DNA from: Rhodovulum bhavnagarense
Lineage (GTDB): Bacteria > Pseudomonadota > Alphaproteobacteria > Rhodobacterales > Rhodobacteraceae
Direction: 5' to 3'
DNA length: 64,000 nt
Assembly: GCF_004343505.1 (NCBI RefSeq)
Contig: NZ_SLXU01000004.1
Location: 124,001-188,000 of the forward strand
Shown here in pieces: positions 1-9,818 of this stretch. The number at the start of each line of letters is the position of its first letter. The first letter of the stretch is position 1. Both the position numbers and the translations under genes were made by a program. Below the pieces are notes generated by a model. It saw only the letters and a list, made by a program, of their open reading frames with translations. It searched no databases and was not told the origin of the DNA.

Positions 1-214
1 CACGGTCTATCGCCGCCTCTACGCACCTCCGAATGCCGAACTCTGGTCCAAGGGGCGCGATTACCAGATCCGTCTTGTCATGGCCCTTCGGGCCGGTGAC
101 TCAGGCGCCGCCCGGGCCATCATGCGCGCGCACATGCGCACCGCCTGGGCACTGATGCGCCGGCAGGAGGCAGAGATCGAGAAAGGTTTCATCTCTGAGG
201 CGGGCGAGAGTTGA
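1..214 (+). CDS. GntR/FadR-type transcriptional regulator, C-terminal fragment (partial)
   Basis: Only the last 70 residues are present, read in frame from base 2 to a TGA at 212-214; the gene starts left of the window. The fragment is helix-rich and contains ALRAGDSGAARAIMRAHM. This is the typical end of the FCD ligand-binding domain of FadR-subfamily GntR regulators, where a D(x)3A(x)3M-rich helix is followed by H(x)3A. The DNA-binding domain is outside the window, so the target cannot be judged. The family call rests on this C-terminal pattern alone. Confidence 0.6.
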   Translation, partial: TVYRRLYAPPNAELWSKGRDYQIRLVMALRAGDSGAARAIMRAHMRTAWALMRRQEAEIEKGFISEAGES

Positions 215-621
215 TCGCGGCAAAAATCGGCCGAGGCGGAACGCGCCGAACCAAACGCGGCAATGCCATGGGCCCCGGATGGCCGGTTCACCCCCATCCC
301 CCGCGAAGATCACGCGACCGGGGCCGACAAGCCGCTGCATGCCGCGCACTGTCATCGTGCTTGACTTCGACCGAACGATCCCGCATGCACTAGCAACGCT
401 GCGCTGCCGCGTGAGCAAGCCGCGCCCCGAAACGGGCGCATCAGCGCCGAAAACCAGTTCCCCATCACGCAGGGTTCCTGACGCGACGGCCGGACCCGGC
501 GGGAATAGCCCGCCTGTCCCGAGGCCGCCCAGACCCTCGCACGCCGCGCCATGCGCGCGGATGCTGCATCATATCGCCGTGCGGGCCATGAGGCGCCGTG
601 CGGTCTCAAAAGGACGCTTTC
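215..621. other. intergenic stretch with no convincing gene
   Basis: About 400 bases lie between the regulator tail and the helicase. Open frames cross it, but they lack a ribosome-binding site and recognisable protein features. A small GGCGGG..CCCGCC hairpin at about 498-514 could help end transcription of the regulator. The only other clear signal is the AAAAGGACG ribosome-binding site just before 622. Confidence 0.5.
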
Positions 622-1881
622 TTGACCGATTTCCAAACACTCGGCCTGTCGCCGAACCTTTGCGCCGCGCTGAGCCGCGCCAACTTTACCCAACCTACCC
701 CGATCCAGGCACAGGCGATCCCGCTGGCGCTGGCCGGGCATGACGTCCTGGGCCTGGCCCAGACCGGCACTGGCAAGACGCTGGCGTTCGGCCTGCCGCT
801 CATCGATCACCTTCTGGCCAAGCCCGGCAAACCCGCGCCCAAGGCCGCCAATTCACTGATCCTGGCCCCCACGCGCGAGCTGGTGAACCAGATCGCCGAG
901 GGACTTCGCCTGTTGACCGAGGATACGCGCCTGCGTATCGCCGTCGTGGTGGGTGGACAGTCGATCAACCGCCAGATCGGCATGCTCGCGCGCGGCTGCG
1001 ATATCCTGGTCGCAACCCCCGGCCGCCTGATCGACCTGATGGAACGCCAAGCCGTCGATCTTGGTGCGGTGCGCCACCTGGTGCTGGACGAAGCCGACCA
1101 GATGCTTGACCTCGGGTTCATCCATGCGCTGCGCCGGATCGCGCCGCGCCTGGGCACGCCGCGCCAGACCATGTTGTTCTCGGCCACAATGCCAAAGCAG
1201 ATGGAGGAGCTGTCGCGCGCCTATCTCACCGATCCGCGCCGGGTACAGGTTTCACCGCCGGGCAAGGCCGCCGACAAGATCACGCAATCGGTGCATTTCA
1301 TCGACAAACCGGAAAAACCCGCCCGCCTGCGCGAAATCCTGTCGCGCGATCCCGAGGCGCTGACGCTGGTCTTTGCCCGCACCAAGCATGGTGCCGAAAA
1401 GCTGATGAAGGGGCTTGTGGCCGATGGCTATAACGCCGCCTCGATCCACGGCAACAAGAGCCAGGGCCAGCGCGACCGCGCGATCAAGGCATTCCGCGAG
1501 GGCACGATCACGACGCTGGTCGCCACCGACGTGGCGGCGCGCGGCATCGACATTCCCGGAGTGGCCTACGTGGTCAATTACGACCTGCCCGAGGTGCCTG
1601 ACAACTATGTCCACCGTATCGGCCGCACCGCCCGTGCCGGGCGCGAGGGCGAGGCGATCGCGCTATGCGCGCCGGATGAAACCGACCTCCTGGCCCAGAT
1701 CGAAAAGCTGATGAAGATCGAGGTGCCCGTCGCCAGCGGAACCCGGCCAAGCACGGCCCAGGCGCAGCGGCGCAAGCCCCCCCAGCCCCGCAACCGGGGC
1801 AGGTCCGGTGCCGCCAAACCGCAGGCCGGGAAACCGGCCGCGCCGAAAGGTCGGCGGCCCCGCCGGCCTCGCGCCGCCTGA
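622..1881 (+). CDS. DEAD-box ATP-dependent RNA helicase (RhlE-like)
   Basis: This 419-residue SF2 helicase unwinds structured RNA using ATP, probably in cold adaptation, ribosome assembly or mRNA decay. Visible motifs are a Q motif (PTPIQAQAIP), Walker A AQTGTGKT at about 46-53, PTREL, DEAD, SAT and HRIGRTARAG. A basic, proline-rich, disordered tail follows, as is usual for RhlE-type proteins. I chose the TTG at 622 because AAAAGGACG sits just upstream at good spacing and the protein then begins MTDFQTLGL. A GTG at 598 in the same frame would place that site inside the gene. It stands alone on the plus strand. RhlE rather than another DEAD-box subfamily is an inference from core plus tail architecture. 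Confidence 0.9.
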   Translation: MTDFQTLGLSPNLCAALSRANFTQPTPIQAQAIPLALAGHDVLGLAQTGTGKTLAFGLPLIDHLLAKPGKPAPKAANSLILAPTRELVNQIAEGLRLLTEDTRLRIAVVVGGQSINRQIGMLARGCDILVATPGRLIDLMERQAVDLGAVRHLVLDEADQMLDLGFIHALRRIAPRLGTPRQTMLFSATMPKQMEELSRAYLTDPRRVQVSPPGKAADKITQSVHFIDKPEKPARLREILSRDPEALTLVFARTKHGAEKLMKGLVADGYNAASIHGNKSQGQRDRAIKAFREGTITTLVATDVAARGIDIPGVAYVVNYDLPEVPDNYVHRIGRTARAGREGEAIALCAPDETDLLAQIEKLMKIEVPVASGTRPSTAQAQRRKPPQPRNRGRSGAAKPQAGKPAAPKGRRPRRPRAA

Positions 1882-1908
1882 GGGTGCGGGCGGGCGGGCC
1901 CTTGTGCG

Positions 1909-2778
1909 CTATTCTGCCGCCAGCGGCAGCGCGTGCTCGCCCGCACGCCCGATCTGGGCCAGATCGGCGGTGACCGACCCCATCAAACGCCGGAAACCGG
2001 CAAAATCGGAACTGGGCCGGATCAGCGTTTCATCCATGTAAAGCGCGCGGTCGATCTCGACCTGCACGACATGGCAACCGCGCGCGGGACGCCCGTATCG
2101 CTGGGTGATATAGGCCCCGGCAAAAGGCATGTTGCGGCTCACCCGCAACCCGGCAGCGCGAAACGCGGCCTCTACCCGGTCGACAACGCCCGCCCCCGCC
2201 GAGGCGCCAAAACGGTCACCCAGAACGATATCGGGACGCGGGCGGCCGCGGGTCGTCACCGTCTCGATCGCATCGCGCGGCATCGAATGGCAATCCAACA
2301 GGATGGCCTCTCCGAACCTGTCATGCGCGTCGCGCAGCAGCGCCTGCAATTGCGCGTGATAGGGCCTCCAGTATCGCGACAGACGCGCGTTGGCCTCTGA
2401 CAGGGGGATCTTGCCGCGATAGATCGCCCGGCCATTTGCCACGACGCGGGGAATCACCCCCAGCCCCGAACTGATCCGGGGGTTATGTCCGCCTTGCCGC
2501 GCGCCCTCGACTACGGCGGGGTCCAACTCGACCGCGTCGCGGTTAAGGTCCACATAGGCGCGCGGGGCCACCGCCGTCAGCAGCGGCGCGCCGAAACGCG
2601 GCGCCTCGGAATACAGAAGATCGACAAAGGCGTCCTCTGACGAACGGATCGTGCGGTCATCCAGAACCGACTGGCGCAGAAAGTCCAACGCATAGTCGCG
2701 CCCCGAATGGGGCGAGGAAAACACCACCGATGTATCCAGCCGCGCAGGCCGGGCCAGGCGATAGGCGCTTTCGCTCAT
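1909..2778 (-). CDS. N-formylglutamate amidohydrolase family protein
   Basis: The 289-residue protein belongs to the N-formylglutamate amidohydrolase (HutG2-like) family, which hydrolyses N-formyl-L-glutamate to formate and glutamate in histidine breakdown. It shows the family's early SSPHSGRDY motif (about residues 22-30), LDCHSMP in the middle and a GGHNPRIS segment. The start has AAAGGAGCG upstream. It is convergent with the helicase and has no hut genes beside it. The reaction in this organism is therefore inferred from the family, and another N-formyl amino acid substrate is possible. Confidence 0.85.
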   Translation of the reverse strand: MSESAYRLARPARLDTSVVFSSPHSGRDYALDFLRQSVLDDRTIRSSEDAFVDLLYSEAPRFGAPLLTAVAPRAYVDLNRDAVELDPAVVEGARQGGHNPRISSGLGVIPRVVANGRAIYRGKIPLSEANARLSRYWRPYHAQLQALLRDAHDRFGEAILLDCHSMPRDAIETVTTRGRPRPDIVLGDRFGASAGAGVVDRVEAAFRAAGLRVSRNMPFAGAYITQRYGRPARGCHVVQVEIDRALYMDETLIRPSSDFAGFRRLMGSVTADLAQIGRAGEHALPLAAE

Positions 2779-2925
2779 GGGCGCTCCTTTCAGGAGAGTT
2801 TATAACGGCAATCTCACCGGCATCAAAAGCCCTTGAACCCCGCCCCGACTCCTTTTATAGGCTTGCGGACCGACGCGGTTCTGTCCGCGTCCGTTTTGTT
2901 TACGGGCGCGGCGGGGTCATGTCAC

Positions 2926-3000
<75 letters not shown>

Positions 3001-3074
3001 TCGAATTCCTGCCCCGACAGGCAGTGTTTGTAACCCCAAGGCGCATTGACGCGCCGCGACATGAGGAGAAGGCC

Positions 3075-3200
3075 ATGAAGGTCCGTAACTCGCTCCGCTC
3101 GCTGAAGCAGCGTCACCGCGATTGCCGCGTTGTGCGCCGCAAGGGCCGGGTTTACGTCATCAACAAGACCCAGCGCCGCTACAAGGCCCGCCAGGGCTAA
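3075..3200 (+). CDS. rpmJ: 50S ribosomal protein bL36
   Basis: This 41-residue, very basic protein is the large-subunit protein bL36. The start [10 protein letters not shown] and the tail [13 protein letters not shown] are diagnostic. Only one cysteine remains, so the CCCH zinc ribbon of the Zn-binding form is absent. This is the zinc-independent (C-minus) type, common in alphaproteobacteria. GAGGAG lies 6 bases before the ATG. It follows tRNA-Val and ends in a strong terminator, so it is probably a single-gene unit. Confidence 0.96.
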   Translation: MKVRNSLRSLKQRHRDCRVVRRKGRVYVINKTQRRYKARQG

Positions 3201-3224
3201 GCGTTGCACGATCCGGTTTTACGA

Positions 3225-3255
3225 AACGCCCCGGCCGCACGCCGGGGCGTTTTCC
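3225..3255 (+). terminator. Rho-independent terminator after rpmJ
   Basis: A perfect 11-bp inverted repeat, AACGCCCCGGC / GCCGGGGCGTT with loop CGCAC, begins 24 bases after the rpmJ stop. It is followed by a T-rich run. Confidence 0.9.
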
Positions 3256-3388
3256 TTTGTGCGCACGTCTTTCGTTGCCCATCTTTTTCGCAAGCGCAGC
3301 AATTTCTTTACGGACCGGCGATCGCAGCTTATCGATATGGCATGACCCGGCATTGCCTGCCGCCAGCCCCGATGACGGAGAGCGCCGC

Positions 3389-5128
3389 ATGAACGTCCCC
3401 AACGGCCAGTCGCCCAACCCCCACCCCTATCAAACCCTCGACCGGACCGGCCGCGCGATGACGGCGCGGATGACCGGCGGATCGTCGCCTCATGCCGCGG
3501 CCGCGGCATGGACGGATTGGGCGCTGCACCTGGCGCGCGCTCCGGGACGACAACTTGAACTGGCCGAACATGCGATGCGGTCCTGGGCCCGGCTTGCCGC
3601 CTATGCCGCGGCCGGCGCAACGCAGAATGCCCCATTCATGCCGCGCCCCGAGGACCACCGGTTCAACCACATGGGCTGGGTCATGCCACCGTTCAGCCTG
3701 TGGCAACAGAGCTTTCTGGCCGTGCAGGACTGGTGGGACCATGCCACCGAGGCCCCGCGCGGCACCAGCGCGCATAATGCAGAACGCGTCAATTTCATGG
3801 CGCGCCAGGCGCTGGACGTGTTTTCGCCCTCGAACGCCGTTCTGACCAATCCCGAGATCCTGCAAGCCACCATGAAACAGGGCGGACGCAACCTTGCCGC
3901 CGGGTGGAAGAACGCGGTCGCAGATATGGTCGGTCGAGCCACCGGCACGCGGCCAGAGGTGAAAAGCCAGTTCAAGGTCGGCAAGACGCTGGCCTGTACC
4001 AAGGGCGAGGTCGTCTATCGCAACGACCTGTTCGAACTGATCCAGTATGCGCCGCAAACCGACACCGTCCATCCCGAGCCGATCCTGATCGTGCCCGCCT
4101 GGATCATGAAATACTACATCCTCGACCTTCGCCCCGAGAATTCGCTGATCAACTTCCTGGTCGGACAGGGTTTCACCGTGTTCGCGATGTCCTGGGTCAA
4201 CCCGACGGACACCCTGCGCGATGCCTCGCTGGACGATTATCGTCGCAAGGGGGTGATGGCCGCGCTTGAGACGGTGAACGCCGTCCTTCCCGACAGAAAG
4301 GTTCATGCCTGCGGCTATTGCCTTGGCGGCACGATCCTGTCGATCGCGGCGGCCACCATGGCGCGAGAGGGTGACGAACGGCTGGCCTCGATCACGCTTT
4401 TGGCAGCGCAAACCGACTTTACCGAGGCCGGCGAGATCATGCTGTTTCTCGACGAAAGCCAGGTCGCCTTCCTGGAAGACATGATGTGGGATCGGGGTTA
4501 CCTGGAACAGGACCAGATGGCCGGGGCTTTCCGCGCGCTCAGGGCCGAGGACCTGATCTGGTCGCGCGCGGTACGGCGCTACCTTCTGGGAGAAGAGGAG
4601 CAGGATTTCGACATCAGTGTCTGGAATGCCGATGCCACGCGGATGCCCGCGCGGATGCATTCGCAATACCTGCGCGCGCTGTTCATGGAAAACCGGCTGA
4701 GTTCAGGCCGGTTCGCGGTCGAGGACCGCGTGATCGCATTGAAGGACATCGCCGCGCCGATGTTCGTGCTGGGCACGGAAAAGGACCATATCGCGCCCTG
4801 GCGCTCTGTCTACAAGGTGACGCTGTTCACCGATACCGAGCTGACATTCGTGCTGACAAAAGGCGGGCATAATGGAGGCATCGTGTCGGAACCCGGTCAT
4901 CGGGGACGGCATTACCGCATTGGCCACCGCGCCCCCGGCGCGGGGTACATGGACCCCGAGAGCTGGTTCGAGCAGCACGAGCGCAAGGGCGGGTCGTGGT
5001 GGCCGGAATGGGCGGCATGGCTGGCCGCCAAGAGCGGCACCAAGGCTGCGCCCCCTGCCATGGGCGCGCCGGAGGCGGGCTTGCCGCCACTGGCCCCTGC
5101 CCCAGGCAGCTACGTGTTCCAGAAGTAG
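3389..5128 (+). CDS. phaC: class I poly(3-hydroxyalkanoate) synthase
   Basis: The 579-residue enzyme polymerises 3-hydroxyacyl-CoA, mainly 3-hydroxybutyryl-CoA, into PHA storage granules. The lipase-like box GYCLGG carries the nucleophile Cys311. The other triad members are Asp466 in TEKDHIAPW and His494 in KGGHNGGIVS. Length and the long variable N-terminus fit class I enzymes, which do not need PhaE. The ATG at 3389 has a GGAG site 8 bases upstream; the open frame extends further left, but only through rpmJ-region sequence. No phasin, PhaR or depolymerase gene adjoins it. Confidence 0.95.
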   Translation: MNVPNGQSPNPHPYQTLDRTGRAMTARMTGGSSPHAAAAAWTDWALHLARAPGRQLELAEHAMRSWARLAAYAAAGATQNAPFMPRPEDHRFNHMGWVMPPFSLWQQSFLAVQDWWDHATEAPRGTSAHNAERVNFMARQALDVFSPSNAVLTNPEILQATMKQGGRNLAAGWKNAVADMVGRATGTRPEVKSQFKVGKTLACTKGEVVYRNDLFELIQYAPQTDTVHPEPILIVPAWIMKYYILDLRPENSLINFLVGQGFTVFAMSWVNPTDTLRDASLDDYRRKGVMAALETVNAVLPDRKVHACGYCLGGTILSIAAATMAREGDERLASITLLAAQTDFTEAGEIMLFLDESQVAFLEDMMWDRGYLEQDQMAGAFRALRAEDLIWSRAVRRYLLGEEEQDFDISVWNADATRMPARMHSQYLRALFMENRLSSGRFAVEDRVIALKDIAAPMFVLGTEKDHIAPWRSVYKVTLFTDTELTFVLTKGGHNGGIVSEPGHRGRHYRIGHRAPGAGYMDPESWFEQHERKGGSWWPEWAAWLAAKSGTKAAPPAMGAPEAGLPPLAPAPGSYVFQK

Positions 5129-5129
5129 G

Positions 5130-5190
5130 CAGGGGGCTCTGCCCCCGGCGCCCTGTCGGGCGCCCCCCCGGGATATTTTCCTCCAAAGCA
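5130..5190. repeat. Rhodobacterales-type intergenic repeat / double hairpin (copy R1)
   Basis: Between the convergent phaC and CoA-ligase genes lie two adjacent hairpins, GGGGGC-tct-GCCCCC (5132-5146) and GGCGCCC-tgtc-GGGCGCC (5147-5164), followed by CCCCGGGATATTTTCC. The same layout (GC hairpins then GGGTATTTT and a CAAGAAG-like end) recurs elsewhere in the window. Here it is well placed to act as a two-way terminator. Confidence 0.7.
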
Positions 5191-5229
5191 GGGGAGAGGC
5201 CGCGCAGCCCGCCGGACCGGCCGGGACGG

Positions 5230-6453
5230 TCAGTCGTAGCTGCGCTGATCGTCGATCACCTTGCCGTCATTGGGCAGGCTGCCGACGGCCACCAATTCGA
5301 CGGCTCCGTTCAGTTTCAACAGTTCGGCAACGCTGGCCGCATAGGGGACGGGGTCGCTTGCCGGGGTTTCGATCTGGACGGTCATCGTGTCCATCTCGCC
5401 CGCGCGCCCGGCGATCACGCGGGCGCGGGCGACCTCTGGGTGGCGGGCGACAAGGGCCGCCACTTGTTCGGGACGCACGAACATGCCCTTGATCTTGGTG
5501 GTCTGGTCGGCCCGTCCCATCCAGCCCTTGATGCGCATGTTGGTGCGTCCGCAAGGCGACTGTCCCGGCAAGACCGCAGACAGGTCACCGGTGGCGAAGC
5601 GGATCAGCGGGTAATCGGCGTTAAAACTTGTCACAACCAGCTCGCCGACCTCGCCCTCGGGGACCGGGTCGCCCGTGCCGGGGCGCACGATCTCGACGAT
5701 CACGCCCTCGTCGACAATCATCCCCTCCATCGCGGGTGATTCGTAGGCGATATTGCCCAGGTCTGCGGTCGCATAGCATTGCAGGCAGGCGATCCCGCGA
5801 TCAGCGTATTCCTGGCGCAGCGAGGGGAACAGCGCGCCGCCCGAGACCGCCGCGCGGGTGATGCGCGACAGGTCGAGGCCCATCGCGTCGGCCTTGTCGA
5901 GGATCACCTTTAGGTAATCGGGCGTGCCGGCATAGGCGGTCACACCCACGTCATGGGCCGCACGGGCCTGGAGCTCGGTCTGCCCGGTCCCGGCGGGCAA
6001 CACCGCCGCCCCCACTGCGCGCGCGCCGCTTTCGAACATCATGCCCGCAGGCGTCAGGTGATAGCCGAAGCAGTTCTGGACGATGTCGCCCGCACCGATA
6101 CCCGCGGCATGCAGGAACCTGCCCAGCCGCCACCAGTCTGCGACGACACGTCCCGGTTCGTAGATCGGGCCGGGCGACTGGAAGACGTGGTCAAACCCCG
6201 AGACCGATCGCGTCGTGAACCCGCCGAAGGGCGGTGCCGCGCCCTGTGCCCCGGACAGGCCGGATTTGCGCAACACGGGCAGAGCCGCCAGCGCCGCGCG
6301 ATCCGTGACTTGTGCCGGATCCACATCCGCGAGGCTGTCGCCATAACCGGGCAGCGCCCTGGCCATCTCGATCAGCGCGGGCAGGCACTCGCGCAAAGAG
6401 GCGGTGCGTTCGTCGGCAGAGCGGGTCTCAAGGGCATCGAAATGGGCAGACAT
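5230..6453 (-). CDS. phenylacetate-CoA ligase (PaaK)-like AMP-forming enzyme
   Basis: The protein has 407 residues from the ATG at 6453. It belongs to the adenylate-forming family closest to phenylacetate-CoA ligase and activates a carboxylic acid to its CoA thioester. Visible features are an AGTPDYL segment, QCYATADLG in place of the usual PaaK YG..E region, RFATGDLS (the D-loop) and KGMFVRPEQV near the C-terminal subdomain. It is the last gene of the liv-type operon, 47 bases after livF. This suggests it traps the imported acid as a CoA ester. Substrate is unknown; phenylacetate is only one candidate because no paaABCDE genes are present. A GTG at 6513 is a possible longer start. Confidence 0.8.
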   Translation of the reverse strand: MSAHFDALETRSADERTASLRECLPALIEMARALPGYGDSLADVDPAQVTDRAALAALPVLRKSGLSGAQGAAPPFGGFTTRSVSGFDHVFQSPGPIYEPGRVVADWWRLGRFLHAAGIGAGDIVQNCFGYHLTPAGMMFESGARAVGAAVLPAGTGQTELQARAAHDVGVTAYAGTPDYLKVILDKADAMGLDLSRITRAAVSGGALFPSLRQEYADRGIACLQCYATADLGNIAYESPAMEGMIVDEGVIVEIVRPGTGDPVPEGEVGELVVTSFNADYPLIRFATGDLSAVLPGQSPCGRTNMRIKGWMGRADQTTKIKGMFVRPEQVAALVARHPEVARARVIAGRAGEMDTMTVQIETPASDPVPYAASVAELLKLNGAVELVAVGSLPNDGKVIDDQRSYD

Positions 6454-6500
6454 GGTTGGGCCTCGGATCGGGTCGGAAACAGTTTTTGGGTGCGCGGCGA

Positions 6501-7325
6501 TCAGCTCAGCCACCGCTTGCGGCGGCGATAGGAGCGCACGTCGCGGAAGGATTTGCGCCCTTCATCGGCCATGCCGAGGTAGAATTCCTTGACGTCCGGG
6601 TTTTCGCGCAGGGCAGCGGCGGGGCCATCCATCACGATACGGCCTGATTCAAGGATGTATCCGTAATGGGCGTAGCGCAGGGCGACATTGGTGTTCTGTT
6701 CGGCCAGCAGGAAGGTCACGCCCTCGTTCTCATTGACCGATTTCACGATCTCGAAGATCTGCTCGACGAGCTGCGGCGCCAGCCCCATCGAGGGTTCATC
6801 AAGCAGGATCGTTTCTGGGCGCGACATCAGTGCCCGGCCGATCGCCGTCATTTGCTGTTCGCCGCCCGAGGTATAGCCCGCCTGGGATTTTCGCCGCTCT
6901 TTCAGGCGGGGGAAGTAGGTATAGACCATGTCGAGATCTGCTGCGATGGCCCCCTTGCCATCGGTGCGGGTATAGGCACCGGTCAAGAGATTGTCCTCGA
7001 CCGTCAGGTGTTCGAAGCAATGCCGCCCCTCCATCACCTGGATCACGCCCTTCTTGACCAGATCGGACGGGCCGAGATCCTGCACCCGCTCGCCGCGATA
7101 GAGGATACTGCCCTTGGTCACCTCGCCGCGTTCGGAATGCAAAAGGTTGGAAATCGCCTTGAGTGTAGTGGTCTTGCCCGCGCCATTGCCGCCCAGAAGC
7201 GCGGTAACGCCGCCCTTGGGCACGCTCAGCGACACGCCCTTTAGAACGAGGATCACATGATTGTAGATCACCTCGATATTGTTGACTTCCAGCAACGTTT
7301 CTTGCGTGCGTCCAGCGTCCAGCAT
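6501..7325 (-). CDS. livF: branched-chain/aromatic acid ABC transporter ATPase (LivF-like)
   Basis: This 274-residue ABC ATPase is one of two nucleotide-binding subunits of a HAAT-family importer. It has Walker A GGNGAGKTT, the signature TSGGEQQ, Walker B ILLDEPS and a switch histidine-region glutamine in LLAEQN. The LivF-type C-terminus (YGYILESGRIV) separates it from LivG. The Met at 7325 starts shortly before the ABC core; an in-frame extension to 7364 adds a basic stretch with no family match. It lies downstream of livK and upstream of the CoA ligase in one minus-strand operon. Confidence 0.92.
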   Translation of the reverse strand: MLDAGRTQETLLEVNNIEVIYNHVILVLKGVSLSVPKGGVTALLGGNGAGKTTTLKAISNLLHSERGEVTKGSILYRGERVQDLGPSDLVKKGVIQVMEGRHCFEHLTVEDNLLTGAYTRTDGKGAIAADLDMVYTYFPRLKERRKSQAGYTSGGEQQMTAIGRALMSRPETILLDEPSMGLAPQLVEQIFEIVKSVNENEGVTFLLAEQNTNVALRYAHYGYILESGRIVMDGPAAALRENPDVKEFYLGMADEGRKSFRDVRSYRRRKRWLS

Positions 7326-7391
7326 ACCCGGTCGGCCTCGTCTGTTGGGAAAGCCCCGGCGCACAATACTGGCGCCGGGGCCGGGATCATG

Positions 7392-8672
7392 TCACTCGCA
7401 GCGCGGGGCGATGTTGTTCTCGGCGGCATAGGCCATCGAGTCCTCTTCGACCAGCGGGGCGATGATCGCATCATCTGGCGCGATATAATCGGTCAGTGCG
7501 ACCCACCGTCCCTCGGACGCGTTCCATTGCTGGACAATGCCCATGCCCGACCCACCGTGATCGGCGCAGGTCACGCCGAATTCCGGGCCGATGCCGGCGG
7601 CGCCCAGGGCCTCCATCTTGGCGGCATCCATCACCAGCGCCTCCATCCCGTCGCGCATCATCGCGGCGGTGATGTCGGGCGTGCCATGGATTTCCTGGGC
7701 GGTCTTGGCCGCCTCTACCGCCAGCATCGCGGCATACATGCCGCGGGTATACAGCACCTTGCCGATGTTCGACCCGTCACCGGCGGCCATTCCCTTGTCC
7801 GCCACATAGGTACGGATGTCGTCAAAAACCGGCAGGTCGCCGATGCGGTTCATGTTCAGGGCCTTGTAGCCATCGGCGGCCGCCCCTGCGGGGGCGACGT
7901 CATGCTCGGCGCCAGCCCACCAGTTGCCAATGAAATTCTCCATCGGGAAGCGGATGTTCGCGGCCTCCTGGATCGCGACCTGGTTCATCACGCCCCAGCC
8001 CCACATGATGACATAATCGGGGCGCTCGCGCCGGATTTGCAGCCATTGCGATTTCTGTTCCTGTCCCGGATGGTCGACCGGGATCGCGGTCAGCGCATAG
8101 CCATGTTTTTGCGCGAGGTCTTCAAGCGTGCGGATCGGTTCCTTGCCATAGGCGGAATTGTGATAGAGAAGCGTGATCTTCTTGCCGCTCAGATCACCGC
8201 CATTTGCATCCAGCAGGTAGTTGATCGCGACAGAGGCCCCATCCCAGTAATTGGCGGGATAGTTGAAAACCCATTCGAATACCTTGCCATTCGCCGCCGA
8301 AGTACGGCCATAGCCCATGGTATGAAGCGGGATACCGTCGGCCTCGACCTTGGGGATCAACTGGTAGGTGATACCGGTTGACAGCGGCTGGTAAATCAGT
8401 GCGCCCTCACCCTTGGTCGCCTCGTAGCATTCCACGCCTTTCTCGGTGTTATAGGCGGTTTCGCATTCGAGAACGCGAGCCTTGACGCCGCCGATACCGC
8501 CGTCGCGTTCATTCATCAGGGTGAAATAGTCCTGGTAGCCATCCGAGAACGGGATACCGCCAGCCGCATAGGGGCCGGTACGGTAGCTGAGATCGGGGAA
8601 TACCAGATCGGCCAGCGCGGGGCTGGCAGCGAGAAGCGCGCCAAGTGCGACGGATGCAAGTTTCAGTTTCAT
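7392..8672 (-). CDS. livK: ABC transporter periplasmic substrate-binding protein (LivK-like)
   Basis: The 426-residue protein is a periplasmic solute-binding subunit. It has a clear signal peptide, MKLKLASVALGALLAASPALA, with cleavage after Ala at about residue 22. The type I periplasmic-binding fold of Leu/Ile/Val-binding proteins follows. GGAGGAGACC precedes the ATG. It sits between livM and livF in the operon. CoA ligases at both ends of the operon suggest an organic acid ligand, possibly aromatic or fatty, rather than an amino acid. Confidence 0.9.
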   Translation of the reverse strand: MKLKLASVALGALLAASPALADLVFPDLSYRTGPYAAGGIPFSDGYQDYFTLMNERDGGIGGVKARVLECETAYNTEKGVECYEATKGEGALIYQPLSTGITYQLIPKVEADGIPLHTMGYGRTSAANGKVFEWVFNYPANYWDGASVAINYLLDANGGDLSGKKITLLYHNSAYGKEPIRTLEDLAQKHGYALTAIPVDHPGQEQKSQWLQIRRERPDYVIMWGWGVMNQVAIQEAANIRFPMENFIGNWWAGAEHDVAPAGAAADGYKALNMNRIGDLPVFDDIRTYVADKGMAAGDGSNIGKVLYTRGMYAAMLAVEAAKTAQEIHGTPDITAAMMRDGMEALVMDAAKMEALGAAGIGPEFGVTCADHGGSGMGIVQQWNASEGRWVALTDYIAPDDAIIAPLVEEDSMAYAAENNIAPRCE

Positions 8673-8741
8673 GTCAGGGTCTCCTCCCAAGATACGCGTG
8701 CCTGCCGGGTTGTCCCGGTCGTTCGCGCGGTTGTGCCGTCC

Positions 8742-9818
8742 CTAATGCGGGAACGGCCAAAGTCTGAGTTTCTCCTTGCCGGTGCGCCAGAGCTGGGCCA
8801 GGCCGTGCGGTTCCGCGATCAAGAAGACGATAATCAGCGCCCCCACGATCATCAGTTCCAGGTGCGCGGCCAGGTCGGTGGGCCAGCCCAGCCCGCCCAC
8901 CAGCACGTTCTTCAGCAGAACCGGCAACAGCACCAGGAAAGCCGCCCCGGCAAAGCTGCCAAAGATCGACCCAAGGCCACCGATGATGATCATGAACAGG
9001 ATCAGGAACGATTTCTGTATGCCGAATGCCTCGCCTACCTCGACTGCGCCGAGATAGACGGCAAAGAACAGCGCGCCCGCGATGCCGATATAGAAAGACG
9101 ACACCGCAAAGGCCGTCAGCTTGGCCTTCAGGGGGTTCACCCCAATGATCTCGGCCGCGATGTCCATGTCGCGGATCGCCATCCATGACCGCCCGACCGT
9201 GCCGCGCGTCAGGTTGCGCGCGGCCCAGGCCAGGACCACGACAAATACGAGGCAGATCAGGTATTGCGCCCAGGCCTCGGTGTTGGGGCCGGTTACGGGG
9301 ATGCCGGCGACCGTGCGTTCGGGCGCGGAAATCTGGCCCGAGGCAGAATAGTTGTAGAACCACGGCACCTTGTTGAAGAGCCACACAAGAAAGAACTGCG
9401 CGGCCAGCGTGGCCACCGCCAGGTAGAACCCCTTGATCCTTAGGGAGGGCAGGCCGAACATCACGCCCACCGCCGCGGTGACCAAGCCCGCCCCGACGAT
9501 ATGCAGCACGATGTTGATGTCGGGAAAGGCCGTCATCAGCTTGTAGCAGGCATAAGCCCCCACCGCCATGAATCCCCCGGTCCCCAGAGACAACTGTCCG
9601 CAATAACCTACCAGTATGTTCAGCCCGATCGCCGCAATCGCGTATATCAGGAACGGAACGATCAGAGCGCTTGCCCAGTAATCGTCGATGACGAAGGGGA
9701 TCACCGCCAACGCGACGGCAAGCACCGCATAGTACCGAAAGCGGTCGAAACGGATCGGAAAGGTCTGGCTGTCCTGCGTATAGGACGTTTTGAAATCGCC
9801 GGCCTCGCGGTAAAACAT
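8742..9818 (-). CDS. livM: branched-chain-type ABC transporter permease (LivM-like)
   Basis: This 358-residue membrane protein has about ten hydrophobic segments after a polar N-terminus. It carries the LivM pattern: IAAIGLNILVGYCGQLSLG near residue 65 and an EAA-like cytoplasmic loop (AIRDMDIAAEIIGVNPLKAKL) that docks with the ATPases. It forms the pore with LivH. Its ATG immediately follows the stop of the small ORF upstream, so the two are probably translationally coupled. Confidence 0.93.
   Translation of the reverse strand: MFYREAGDFKTSYTQDSQTFPIRFDRFRYYAVLAVALAVIPFVIDDYWASALIVPFLIYAIAAIGLNILVGYCGQLSLGTGGFMAVGAYACYKLMTAFPDINIVLHIVGAGLVTAAVGVMFGLPSLRIKGFYLAVATLAAQFFLVWLFNKVPWFYNYSASGQISAPERTVAGIPVTGPNTEAWAQYLICLVFVVVLAWAARNLTRGTVGRSWMAIRDMDIAAEIIGVNPLKAKLTAFAVSSFYIGIAGALFFAVYLGAVEVGEAFGIQKSFLILFMIIIGGLGSIFGSFAGAAFLVLLPVLLKNVLVGGLGWPTDLAAHLELMIVGALIIVFLIAEPHGLAQLWRTGKEKLRLWPFPH

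Noticed and set aside
598-621. GTG start of the helicase at 598
   Set aside because: The ribosome-binding site lies between it and the TTG at 622, which fits the usual MTDFQ.LGL start.
3122-3388. N-terminal extension of phaC
   Set aside because: It would run through rpmJ and its terminator and lacks PhaC similarity. The ATG at 3389 has a good ribosome-binding site.
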